This document shows, in pieces, positions 1 through 21,100 of a stretch of DNA of 64,000 nt. The translations under genes were made by a program, and so were the position numbers. The stretch covers positions 124,001-188,000 of the forward strand of contig JAPTJF010000043.1 of NCBI GenBank assembly GCA_029339195.1, in the 5' to 3' direction. Within the stretch, counting starts at the first letter, position 1. Each line of letters starts with the position of its first letter. The notes under the pieces are model-generated. The model searched no databases and was not told the origin of the DNA. It saw only the letters and a program-made list of their open reading frames with translations. The stretch comes from Micractinium sp. NFX-FRZ (Eukaryota > Chlorophyta > Trebouxiophyceae > Chlorellales > Chlorellaceae).

Positions 1-261
1 GTGTGTGGACACACTCCCGACCCTCACGCCGACTTCTAGCCACCGCTGCAGCCTGCCGCCGCCGCTTCCCCAGTTCTCCCACCGCCCTGCCATTGCACCT
101 GCTCCACTTTGCGCAGCTCCAACCCCTGCCCACTACCTGACCTTCTGCTGTGGACTGAAGGAGTTATGAATTTTTCAAGTTAGGTTACCCAAGTTGTTTA
201 ATCAAGTTGTGGAGTTATCACGCTGTTCATATGTGATGCTGCAATCGCTCCCCCCCCGCAG
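1..261 (+). other. Upstream intron or 5' part of the JmjC gene, no exon recognised
   Basis: The next exon opens at 262 right after a C-rich tract and a cag acceptor, so this stretch is read as intron sequence of the gene that enters from the left. The only nearby ATG (about 167) runs into a stop after a few codons. The first half of the JmjN domain expected before the visible V-V-P-P-K is not found here and presumably lies outside the window. Confidence 0.5.
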
Positions 262-5452
<5,191 letters not shown>

Positions 5453-7052
5453 GGAGCGCCTCTCCCCAGGGCCCGCCCCACCCGCCGCACCTGCCTCGTC
5501 TTCGACTTGTCCAGCATCACGCTTGGCCCGCTGGAAAGCAGTGCGGTGAACCGTGCTGTGGCCCCGACCATCTTGCAGCATGTGGGCACAGCCCCCACAG
5601 CATCCCACGTGGGTGCCGCCCCTGCACCTTTGGGCAGCAGCCGCACCCAAAGGCCCACAATGCTTGCCCACCTCGCCGCCGGCTCCCACCTCGCGCCCGC
5701 TGTCCCTCCTGATCGTGATGGGAAGCGTATGCGCAGCCTGCCAGCGGCCCGTGCCGCGGCTGGACCCTTCGTCTCCACACACACCCTTCCACCTCCGACT
5801 GACTGTGACCCCACTTGTGGCTTGCCAGCTGCCCTCTGTACCCCCGTTGCACCGACCCTCCACCCTCCCACACCCCAAACAAAGCACTCACACTCCTACT
5901 GCTCCCTCGCGCCCCTCCCTCCCTGCTTGCCTGCCCTGCCTGTTCGTGGTCTGCCACTCCTCTCGCCACTCGTCGATCGCTTGCTGTTCTCGAAACCTGC
6001 TTTGCTCTGCGCCTTGGCACGCTTTGCTTGCGCTCGCCTGGCCCCCGCATGTACAACTAACCAATTGGCAGCTGGTTCCGCCGTTGGCCCCCCCTGCACC
6101 TGCATTGCCGTGCGCCGCCATTCTTTCCGGGGGCAATAAGTCCAATGACTTGCAAAGTCCATCAGTTCCTATAGTCGCGCCTTTTCTTTCACTTGCTGCA
6201 CGCAAGCCCCCAGCCCCGGCAGCTCGCTCCGCCTGCCTGCAGCCTGCGGTGGGATGACGTGTGCGGTTTTCGTGTGTGTGCGTGTTTCAGCACTGTTTTC
6301 CTCTCTCCTTCCTTTGTTCTGCTACCGGGACACGGGCTTTGATAGCATCCCCCCTTGCTCCCCGCCATCCTGTTTTGCACAGGTCTGCTGTGAAAAGCCG
6401 GTCTGCCGGTGGCTGAAGGCAGAGGGCGGCTGTGGGCGGGGGCGTGCCTGCAGAGCTCTGCAGTGTGCGGGCGCAAGCTGGGCCAGGTGCCAGCACTTGT
6501 GAATGGGCAGACTCGTGCGGTCCTTCCCCGATTTAACAGCTGCACAGAGGTGTGTGCTCTGCAATGGTGCTCTTTGGGTTCTGCCAGAGCGGCGGGCGGC
6601 AGTGTTTATTGACAGCCTTGCCAGACGAAACGAGTGAGCAGTGGGGTGCCAAGGGAAATGAGTTGATATATGTGGCACCTTGCGGGAGGACAAGCAAGCT
6701 GCAGCTTGCAAGCAAGTGAATGTCGCCTCCGCCGCCGGCGCAATGCGGCAGCGTGCAGAGCAGCGGCGACACGCTCTAGGGCTTCTGATTCAGCTGCCGC
6801 GGCAGGTGTTTGTCTCAATAGTCGCATTCTCTCGTTGGCTGCGTCTGCAATGTCCGAGGACCTGTAGATAGGTTTATATCGACATATTCTTGTGGAGGTG
6901 CGGCTCACTGGCCGTTCGAGCCGGCGACTCACCTTGCTCACACACAACCCCAGACCCAAGCATCCCAAAAGCAACGCCCCGCTGCTTTTCCAGCCAGCGC
7001 AAACCAAGGCGCAACGCTCGTCGAACGCCTTTGTCCCTCACCCGTCTGAACG
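5453..7052 (+). other. Intergenic, 3' region of the JmjC gene and 5' region of the aminotransferase gene
   Basis: I see no coding exon, RNA gene or mobile element here. The sequence changes from C/T-rich low-complexity DNA (5460-6060) to more mixed composition (6240-7050). Reading frames here are short and lack family resemblance. Confidence 0.6.
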
Positions 7053-11352
<4,300 letters not shown>

Positions 11353-12411
11353 TTGAAGACAGGTGGCAGCGTGAGCGGCGAAACCAAGCCCGGCGCGGGC
11401 CGCGGGCGCCATTGCGCCGCCGCTGTGCCGGCCCAATCTTGCTGCACAACACCAGCCCAAAACACGAACTCCACTTCACCCACAACACCCAACTACTCCA
11501 AGCACTTGTGCCAATGATGCCAGCACCACACGACACGCAAGCAATTGTTCATTCCTCCCCCAAGTCCTCTCCATCGATTCCTTTCTACCCCTGTATGTAT
11601 GCATCCGCCTTTTGATTCATGCCTATTTCTTCCTACACGGCGATGTGGCGCCTTCTCCTGGCGTGAGCCGGCAGTCGCGAGTGCTGCCCGCCCTGCCCTT
11701 GTACCATCCCGACCTCCGCAACGAACCTGCATGCTCTGCTCTCAAATCCTTTCCTTCATCGCCTCTGTACCCCAAAACTCTTGCTACCCGCCTTTTGCCT
11801 TTTGTATCCTGCTCTTTTGTACGACCTGCCTTTTGTAAGCTACCGGAGCACCAGGTCCCACCAGTGGCAGTGCCCGCACCGCTGGGGGCGTGCCCCAGTG
11901 CTGGTCTGTGAGAAGGAAGCGTGTGGAAGCAGATGCAGGCAGGGCCATCAACAACTGTATTGGTTTCGAGCAGAGGCCTGAGAGCAGCACAACAAGTAGG
12001 GGGCCCAGATTGTGAGAGGAGGAAGCAGAAGACGAGGAGGAAGAAGACGATGACCGGGACAGTGACTCGGTGGCCAATGGCGCAGGAAAGCTGCTGCCAC
12101 ATTCGACGCATGGTGGTGCCAGAAGTGCTTGGTATGTTGACATCACAATACATGTTAGCAGCCCAACGCCACACCAGCACAGGTGACGCTTGCTGAGGTT
12201 GACATCAACACCGGGGCGTGGACTTGCCGCCGCCACGCTGCGCCACCACGCCTGCGCTGCTGCACAGCGCCCTTTGAGCAAGTCCGGGCGCCTCCTCCGC
12301 CTTTTCCTTGCTCCTACGTCCGACTCCCTTCACTCCTAAACAGCGGCCGCTCTCAAGGCTTCGCTCAGCACAGTTTCCCGAGGCCCGGCTTCTCGGCGCG
12401 GCCCATCCAGT
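11353..12411 (+). other. Intergenic between the PLP enzyme and RBM22
   Basis: No gene is supported. A/T content rises locally (11450-11860), as expected for a 3' untranslated region, and a TGTAA element is present at 11834. The final 230 bases before 12412 would hold the RBM22 promoter and 5' leader. Confidence 0.55.
11834..11838 (+). terminator. Possible TGTAA poly(A) signal
   Basis: TGTAA is the poly(A) signal described for chlorophyte algae. This one lies about 480 bases after the stop of the PLP enzyme gene, rather far, so the assignment is tentative. Confidence 0.3.
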
Positions 12412-14928
12412 ATGGCGGGACGCCTTCTGCAGGATCCGGTGAGCGGTGTGCTTTCTGGCAGCGCTGAGCGCCCATCGAGGCGTTGCGGCGGCTCCGGATG
12501 CGCGGCACCCGCCGGCTTGCCTCCTTGTGTTGCTGTGGGTGCTTCGACAGCCTTCTGTGTGGTGTCGAAGCTGCCCGTAACGATCCCCTGCCCGCCCGCT
12601 CACGGCCCGCCTGCTCTTGCTCGTCGCTGCGCACAGGAGGCCGACGGCTGGGAGCGGAGCGACTTCCCCATCGTGTGCAGCACCTGCCTGGGCCCCAACC
12701 CCTTTGTGCGGATGCAGCGGGTGAGGAGGGCGGGGGCTGACGGCACGCAGGCGGGCGGTGCCACCGCCGCCGCCGCTGTTCGCCTGGCCGGAGTGCGCCC
12801 CACTTGCCTGCTCTTCTTCCTGCCTCTGACATCCACTCACCCCTGTCGCCATTTGTACATGTGCAGATTGAGTACGGTGGGCAGTGCCACATCTCCAACC
12901 GCCCCTACACTGTCTTCCGCTGGCGCCCCGGCAACGACGCGCGCTACAAGAAGACGATTGTCTGCCAGGAGGTGGCCAAGGCCAAGAATGTGTGCCAGGT
13001 GGGTGCCTGAGCGTGCATGTGGGTGGGTGGGTGGATGGACGGGCTGTTTCCTGCTACACTCCACCCAGGCATCCCCTGCTTGTGCCACCCTCTGGCTGCC
13101 ATTTGTTGTCTTCAGCACGTGCCTTCACCATGTCGTCAGTGCCGGCTGCAGCTGGGCTCTGGTTTGCGCGCCTGTTGCTACCTGTTGCCTGCATGCTGAG
13201 GGAGCCGCCCCCCTGCCGGCCGCCCCCTGCCCTCCCCGCCCTCCACAGGTGTGCCTGCTGGACCTGGACTATGGGCTGCCGGTGGAGGTGCGAGACAAGG
13301 CGCTGGGCATGGCACAGGAGAGCCTGCCTGAGAGCGACCCCGGCAAGGAGTACGCGCTGCAGCGCATGGCGGTGGAGGGCGACCTGGACCGGTCGGCCTA
13401 CGAAACGTCAAAGCCCAACGAGCTGCTGATGCGGCTGCGGCGCACGGAGCCGTACTACGCGCGCAACCGCGCCCGCATCTGCTCCTTCTTTGTGCGCGGC
13501 GAGTGCAAGCGCGGCGCCGAGTGCCCGTACCGCCACGAGATGCCCACCAGCGGTGAGTGGTTTGGGAAGAGCCAGCCAAGCGCGTGTGCATGTCTGCACC
13601 GGGAGCTGTGAGGCGTAGCCAGTGGAGGGAGGTAGGAAGGAGGGTAGTGCCGCTGCCGCACGAGATGCCCAGCAGCTGTGAGCATAGAGGAGAGGGAGGG
13701 GTGCTGTTCTGGGGCTGCGGATGGCGGCTGCTGTCCGGACCAAAACCAACACACTACTTACGTGCATTGCGCTGCCTCCCCACCCATCCCATCGCTGCCT
13801 TAGAGCACACCGCTCCGCACTGACAGCCCCCCAACTAACCCACCACCTTCCTCCTCCTGCACCCGTGCCCCCCCCTGCCCTGCCCCCCAGGCCCGCTGAG
13901 CGAGCAGAACATCAAGGACCGGTACTACGGCGTGAACGACCCGGTGGCCGCCAAGATGATGGACCGGGCCTCCAAGATGCAGAAGCTGACGCCCCCGGAG
14001 GACACCACCATCTGCACCCTCTTTGTGGGGGGGCTCACGGGTGAGGGGGGCGTGCTGGGCGGGCGGGCGGGCGGGCCCCATCCTGCCAGCGGGGCAATGG
14101 GCAGAGGGCGCAAGAGGGGAGGCAGGGGGTGAAAGGGGACGGAAGGGGAGCGCGCAGGTGGCGCCACCCGCGCAGGGTTGCGCCACCTGCGCCACCCAGT
14201 TGACACCCCAAATCGCATGGTCGTCCCCCGTCCCCATCACCCCCACCACAGACTTCATGACATGCAGCTCAGCGAGCACGATCCGCTGAACCAGCACCAC
14301 ACCTCTCCCTCTCAAATGTGTACTTAACGGCAATGTGTTTGTGTTGTGCCTGCCTGCCTCCCGGCCTGCCCCTCTGCAGACGACATCAGCGAGGACGACC
14401 TGCGCGACCAGTTCTACACGTATGGCGAGCTGCGCTCCGTCAAGAAGGTGGCCTCCCGCTCCTGCGCCTTCATCACCTACGCCACGCGCGCGGCGGCGGA
14501 GCGCGCGGCGGACGAGCTAAGCAACAAGTGAGTGAGAGGGTGTGGTTTGAATGCAGTGGAAGAATAGTGAGGGCGCCATTAATTGGCTGCGAGCAGAGCG
14601 TGACCGTGTGTTGGGCAAGGCAGCGGGTGATGGGTCGAGGCGGAGGCTTGGGCGGCCCGTTTTCCAACGCATGCTCACCTGGCCGTGCCCCTCTTTCGCT
14701 CATGCAGGCTGGTGATCAAGGGGAACCGCTTGAAGCTGCTGTGGGGCAAGCCGCAGCAGGCGCGGCCGGCGGCGCCGCCCGGCGGCGGCGGCGGCGCGGC
14801 ACCAGCGGCAGCAGCAGGCGGCCCGCCGCCCACCGCGGCCTTCCCCTCCTACCTGCCGGCAGCGCCCGGGGCGGCGGGCGCCAGCTACTACCCGTCAATG
14901 GACCCCTCAGCTATGGGGTCATATCAGC

Positions 14929-14961
<33 letters not shown>

Positions 14962-15026
14962 GAGGAGGCATGCGGCCGCCGCCACCTGGTGGCCCGCCGC
15001 CCGCCGCAGCCGCACCGGCGCAGTGA
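12412..15026 (+). CDS. RBM22: Pre-mRNA splicing factor RBM22 (Ecm2/Slt11 family)
   Basis: Spliceosomal protein of the NineTeen-related complex that contacts U6 and the intron during catalysis. Seven exons: 12412-12438, 12637-12720, 12867-12998, 13249-13552, 13891-14040, 14380-14527, 14708-15026 (387 aa). Order of parts: N-terminal zinc-finger region ([13 protein letters not shown] to [17 protein letters not shown]); CCCH finger [19 protein letters not shown] with spacing C-x7-C-x5-C-x3-H; the family block [14 protein letters not shown]; one RRM with TLFVGGL and [10 protein letters not shown]; then a Pro/Gly/Ala-rich tail with a polyglutamine run. Length and order match the family. Two cysteines normally present in the N-terminal zinc region read Ser and Val here. 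An echo of the exon ending at 13552 lies at about 13646-13684. Confidence 0.94.
13525..13686 (+). repeat. Exon-edge echo after the RBM22 CCCH exon
   Basis: The exon end (ccgccacgagatgcccaccagc, donor at 13553) is echoed at about 13650-13684 (gccgcacgagatgcccagcagc followed by tgtgag). The spacing is about 125 bases. Confidence 0.7.
14931..14960 (+). repeat. CAG repeat coding for ten glutamines
   Basis: Ten uninterrupted CAG codons lie in the last exon of RBM22, after a Pro/Gly-rich region. Trinucleotide runs of this kind commonly vary in length between individuals. Confidence 0.95.
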
Positions 15027-16310
15027 GGCAGTGGCACTTGCAGCCAACCAGCTGCTCCCATATTGCCCACCTCACCCGCTCCCTGCTTGCGCCGCCCCAC
15101 ACTGCCTGCTGCCTTTTCCCTGCTCCGCCTGTTGCTGTTGCCTCGACTCGCTCTGTCCAGGTCTCCAGACAGGCTTTCGACCCGCTGCTGCTTTTGACTC
15201 CCGACTCCCGTGGCCCGCCCTGGCCGACCAGCCAGCCAGCCTACTGAGCTGCTCTTGGCACGTGTAACGCATACTGGAACCAGAGAGGACAGAGCGTGTG
15301 AGGGTGTCGGTGCGTGCGGATGGGCACATGTGTGATGGGAGACTGGCGGAGCCTCGAGAGGCAACGGGCACATGGGAAGTGCACACTCGCTCGGAATGTG
15401 TGATGGGCGGGGTGGGCAGAGCCAGTGTCACAGGGCTTGCCGTAGCGGCACGGGCTGGGATAGTTCTATCACACACCGGACGGATGCACATGAGCTGCAC
15501 TCCCAGGGTCTGGGTGTGCCGGAGGCAACCTGGGCTGACACCTGTGCTGGCTGGCAAGATGCGGCTGTTCGACCAGGGTATCCCACTCCCCCCTGAAGCT
15601 GGCACCACTTAAACGTCCTGGGTTCACACCACCCCCACCGCTATCCCTCTGGCGATTGACGTCGGGCTTGGGAGAAACTTAGGGTGTCCGTGGTACCTGG
15701 GCTGCCGCGCAAGTATATGTGCCGCAGCTGGCCAGTGAGCAGGGGGCGGTGTCCTGGCCCGCCGGCCAGGACAACCTGGTCGCCCTGGGAACGTCCCTCA
15801 CGGCCTGTTGCGACCCCCGAGCCCAACCGGTGTCTTTCACTGCGAATGAGCCAAACCGCCACACCAGACCTAGCCAGCAGCGGCCGGGGGCAGCAAACGA
15901 GAAGTGGCAGCGAAGGAGCCTCGGGGCAATAAAGAACCGGTACCATGTGTAGCTGTGGGGGTCGGCATTTTAGGGCGCGTGTCTGCAACACGGGGTGAGT
16001 GCAGCAGAATCAAACGAAGACCAATTGGCTCAGGGGGGTGTGGGCGAACACTGCTGCCACGTCGTCGTGGCGGTCCAGGTGCGAGCACGTCTGCGCACGG
16101 CCTATGCCTGGGTTCCGTTCAAACTCAATTGCCATGCGTGATCTTCACATGTGCCTTGCAAGAGAGGCCCCGCCCGAGTGAGACGGTAGCGACGACGCTC
16201 ACAAGCCACCGCAACTACGCTCACGCTCACAATCGCGCTCTCACCTCAAATTCAGCTGTTCCTTTGGCGCACGAAGCTCGAACCGACCCCCGGCCTCGTG
16301 CGAAGGCTCA
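15027..16310 (+). other. Intergenic between RBM22 and the first wall-protein gene
   Basis: No coding exon or RNA gene recognised. A TGTAA element at 15263 probably belongs to the RBM22 3' end. The last 150 bases before 16311 are the likely promoter and 5' leader of the next gene. Confidence 0.6.
15263..15267 (+). terminator. Probable TGTAA poly(A) signal of RBM22
   Basis: TGTAA sits about 237 bases after the RBM22 stop codon, a typical distance for an algal 3' untranslated region. Confidence 0.45.
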
Positions 16311-18087
16311 ATGCCGCGCCCCGTGCTCCGGGCAGCGGGGGCGCTTGTAGCAGCAGTGCTGCTGTGCCAAACGCTTGCTGCGGCGCAGTGCATCGAGCCG
16401 GAAAGCGGGAGGGTCACTTTCGGCACCGGCAGCCAGGACCTGGCCAAGAGCCCCGGCGGTGGGTGTCGGGGCGTGCCGGCGGGCGCAGGGCTGCCGGCGG
16501 CAAGCGCCGCCAGTCTGCTCATGCTTCGGGGCGCATCATGGCCCAGCTGGATATGTCAGCGGTTCTGCTTGCCACCGCATTTCAAATGCCCCCACTCACT
16601 GGCATTTGAAACGGAATTACGCTGCCCCTCATGGTTGCAGGCGCATACCGAGCCAACCCAGATGGTTCTTTCACGGTGCGCCCCCCGCCGCAGCTGCCCC
16701 CACGCCTCCCGCAGCCGCGGGTGCCGTGCTTCTGAGCTTCTCTGGGTGGTGGCGCCCCTCCGCCCTCTGTGCCCTCCCTGCACCCTTCCTGCCCGCCCGC
16801 CCCGTGCTAGAGGGGGCCTCAGGGAGGGGATGTGCATGCAGCTCACGTCACTTCAGCTGGCAGTGCCACCCCCTCACACCCCGCCTGCCCTCCCTCTGCC
16901 TGGCTGCAGGCACAGGGAAGCTGCACTGTGACAGGCAACGGCGCCTCGCTGGACCCCAGCCGCTGGCGGGCGCAGATGATCCTTTGCGGCACATCCCCAT
17001 GCAACCAGCAGATGCCCAGCTATGCAGACGTGGCCGCCACTGTGTGCGGCGCCCCCTCGTGCACCCTGGAACCCACGGGTGCGTGCGGCGGCAGGGAAGC
17101 CTTGCTGGGGCGGCGGACCGGCGGACAGGTAGCGAGTCATTGGGGGGTGGAACGCCAGCAGGAAGCTGGGCAGGAAGCTGGGGCAGGCATGGTCCGCGAG
17201 CATGAGCAGGCACTGGGAAGCTGGGTGTAGCGGTCATGGCCCGTCTCACCTACACTGGAGCTTGCGCGTGCGCGCCATCCACACAATGCTTTGCAGGCGC
17301 CATCAGTTACACTGGCACGCCCAGGACGTACACTGCCACATTCAGCACAGTCGTGGCGGATGCATGGAAGGTGGGGCCGGGCGGGCGGGCGGGCGGGCAG
17401 ACGTGTGGGTGGGTGGGCTTGCAGGCAGCAGTGGGCAACTGCCCCCAGTGCAGTGCAGTGCAGGCCAGCGGGCGGGCAGCGCGGGCAGCGTGGCGTGGCG
17501 CGCATTGCTCATCTTGTTTGTGCATGTTTGTGCTGGCTTGTTTTGATGTGCCCGTTCGCTTGTGCCTCCACTCCCGCGCACGGCGCCACCACCGGCTGCC
17601 ACTGCAAGTGCCTGTTCTTGCCATCCGACGCCGCCGACCCCTGTGAGCTGCCTGCTGTGCAGGGCGCCACCACCTTTTACTACTTCAAGTGCTTCTACGT
17701 CTGCCAGGGCAATGCCAGCCTGGCGGAGCAGCGCTCCTCGGGCAGCTTCACACTGGTGAGCCCAGGCACAACACCCTGGGGGGCGTCAACGCAGCAGGAT
17801 GGGCTGGGCTTGCTGCGCCAGCTGGGCCGCTGTCAGCCAGCCGTCCTCACTCAGCACCGACATCCCTGCTGGCAGGCATCACGTGCATGTGCGCATGCAG
17901 TATATTATGGCGTGCGTCAGAGCCGGGGGGGCGATACAGTGGCACTGTACGGGGCGCCTAGCGGTGCTGGGCGGGAAATGCAAGGCGGCGATACACCCAA
18001 AGTGCCACCCTGGCACAGCACAGCGGCGGGCTGAGCAGCACCGCACCGCACGCCCCCCCCATGCCCCGCCACCCCGCAGGAGGCGCC

Positions 18088-18118
<31 letters not shown>

Positions 18119-21100
18119 CCCTCGCCGCCGCCCCCTCCACCCGCTGCCAGCTTCTACGGCTCGGCCACCTCAACCATCCAGTCTCCCTCTTTGGACCCCC
18201 AGTACGGCATCATCCTTGCACCCCCCTCCAACGTGGTCGAGGTGAGCCCCAGCAGGAGTGGCAGCTGCTGTGGCTGTTGTGCCTTCTTCGTGCACCGGCC
18301 GGGTCCCCCTGCACCAGCGCTTCCCTTATCCGTGCGCACAGCTGTGCAGCATGCCTGGGTCCGGCCGTGGGGCGTGTGCCTGCCTGGGCTGCTCTGCGAG
18401 GCCCACGGTTGAAAGCGCCCCTGCGTCGGCGCTGGTGTGCAGGTCACGGCGACGTGCAAGGTGGCTGGCGTCTACGCACTGGTCTCTGTTGAGAACTGGC
18501 CCGCACAGGTGCGCAGCAGGCAGGCGGTTGTGAATGGAAAAACGGGAACGTCATCCTCCTCGTCATCCTGCGCTGGACTGCCCCTTGGCACAGCAGAGCC
18601 TGATGCAGAGGCAGCAGGGGAGGCAAATGCCAGGCAGCAGCCCTCTCCCAGGCTGGGCGCGCGCAGCACAGTGCGGCAGAAGCTCGAGGGGGTGGCATGG
18701 GCGGGCGCGGTGGCTGGCTGCAACCTGCATGTGCTGCATGTGCTGTGTGCCAGTTCCCCAACCCAGTGCCCCCGGCCCTGTGGCCGCTTGCCGCCGCTGC
18801 AGATCATGCTGTGCGGGACCCCTCCCGGCTTTGGGCTGTGTGACGACCCAGACTACGACCCGGCACTGCCCCTCCTGAAGCCAGGTGGCCTGCCTGCCTG
18901 CCTGAATGCCTGCCTGCCTCGCCACTTGAGCGCCTGCCTGCCTGCCTGCCTGCCTGCCTGGGTGCGTGAGAGGTGCAGCGGGGGTGGGGCGGGACCCAGG
19001 GTTGCATCTGCCTGGCACCCAGAGCGCTGCTGGCCCTCCACCGCAGCCAGGCACAACACCCTTGGCCGCTTACTTGCCCTCCGGCCCCTGCTCTGCTCCG
19101 TTGCAGAATCTGTGGAGTACAGCGGCGGCGAGTATCTGGGTGAGGGGGAGCATGAGTGGGAGCGTAAGGGGGAGCTGGACGGCACGCAGCTGAGCTGGCG
19201 CCAGCGGCGCATGCCAGCCCAGGGTGCTACTGCTGGTATGCTGTCCCCTCCTTTTGGCGGCTTTATCGCAAACAAACTTGGCTGCCCCCGCCCCGCCTCA
19301 CCTCACACCCCCTAACGTCCTACGTGCCGCCACCCGTGCCGCCCCCATGCCCCCCTTGCAGCCACCTACACTTTCAACCTCACGGATGCCATGGTGGGGG
19401 GGCAGCAAGTGACGCACCGCTACTTCAACTGCCTCTACAACGACCCAGGCAAAGGCATCGCCATGAGGGGAGGGGCTTCAGTGGATGTGGTGAGCTGGCA
19501 TGACAACTGGCGGGCGGGGCGGCTGCTCTGGCAGGCCCGAGCTGCAGGCCCACACGTCTGGCGTCTGATGCTCACAAAGTGGTCGCTCGCAACTTTGGGT
19601 GGCTCTGGTCAAGCCCTGACGTGTGGCCCCCCAAACTCCCACGCCCTGCAGATCGCACCGCCCCCGCCGCCGCCACCCCCGCCTTCTCCGTCGCCGCCAC
19701 CTCCCTCCCCACCGCCGCCCTCCCCCTCCCCGCCGCCTCCCTCCCCGCCCCCGCCCTCCCCCTCTCCTCCCCCGCCCTCCCCGCCCCCGCCCTCCCCCTC
19801 TCCTCCCCCTCCGTCCCCTCCTCCCCCGTCGCCCTCCCCTCCCCCGCCCTCCCCGCCACCTCCATCACCCCCACCGCCGCCGTCGCCCCAGCCCCCAAGC
19901 CCCTCGCCACCTCCCCCCAGCCCCTCCCCGCCACCGCCCAAACCCTCGCCACCGCCACCCTCAGACATGTTTGGTGAGCACACACAGAACATGACAACAG
20001 CCTGAGACTCTGGCAGTCCCCACCATGCGCCCACCTCCCTGCCTGCCAAACCTCTGGGCAGCCCGTCGAACACTCCATCCCAAAAGTTCACAAGCCATGC
20101 ATCCACCTAACCGCCCGCCTGGGCCCTATTTTCATGTGCACGCACCATCGGCGGCGCCCCCGCCGGCGCCTGCAGCCATGCAAAGGGTTCTCACGCCATG
20201 CGTTCACCCTGCACCCTGGCCCTCCCTGCCACCGCCCCGCAGGCAACACGACCGGCCCCGCCGCCTGCGCCTGTGGTTACGTCAGCGACATTGACGTTGG
20301 GTTCATGTCCACCGGCGGCGGCCTCCTGGTGTCAACAGTCAGCCTGATGTGCAGCGATGGGCAGTACGTGGCCGACCCAGGCGTGGCCAAGGTCGCCCTG
20401 TCCAGCTCCGTCTCAAGCAGGCTGGTGAGTGGGTGGGTGTGCCGGGACGGAGATGCAAGCAAGGGGTGTGTGCTGTGACTGAGGTGCTAGCAAGGGGGGT
20501 TGTTCATGCCTCTCTTAGGTGCGCTGCTCTCCAGCTCCTCACCTCAAGCAGGGTGGTGAGTGGGGGGAGCCCCTGTGGCCTGAATCTGGAGGGAGCGGTG
20601 TGCTGGGGAGTGGCCCCACTAAGGCCGGGGACCTGGGGCATGGACGGGCTGCATGGTTATGAGGTCGGGGTTGCTCAGGCAGCCTAGGCCAGATACCATT
20701 GCCATGAGCTGTGGATGGCTCCCCATGCCAGCTCACCCTCTCGTGGGGGCGGTGGCGGGGTATGCCAGTGCTGGGGCCCTGGGAGATGAGCGGGCACCTG
20801 GCTTGGTGCTCCATGGGGGGCCCTCAGGCAGCATGAGCCTGGGCTGAAGAGCAGTAAGGGTTCATGGAAGACTTGTTTTCCGAAGGGCAGAGGCTGTCCA
20901 GGCTGCACCAGCACCCGTGTGCACGTGGCCGCCTCGCGGCTGCTGCCACCTCCTGCCCACCGTGCGCCCCTTACCGGCCTTCCGCACTGCCCCCAGCAAC
21001 CCACCAACCAACCCTTTGCCCTCCTCTGTGCGCAGTGCGACAGCCCGGCATCTGGCGGCGGCTGCAGCTCGCTTGTGGGCAGCATTGCTGCCGTGGGGCC

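Noticed and set aside
18893..18960. TGCC/GCCTG tandem tract considered as a CRISPR-like or mobile repeat
   Set aside because: Simple tetranucleotide repeat within an intron, with no unique spacers and no terminal structures.
19609..20106. Long Gly/Glu-rich reading frame on the minus strand
   Set aside because: It is the complement of the Ser-Pro-Pro coding exon of the wall protein; its composition follows from the repeat and no family block is present.
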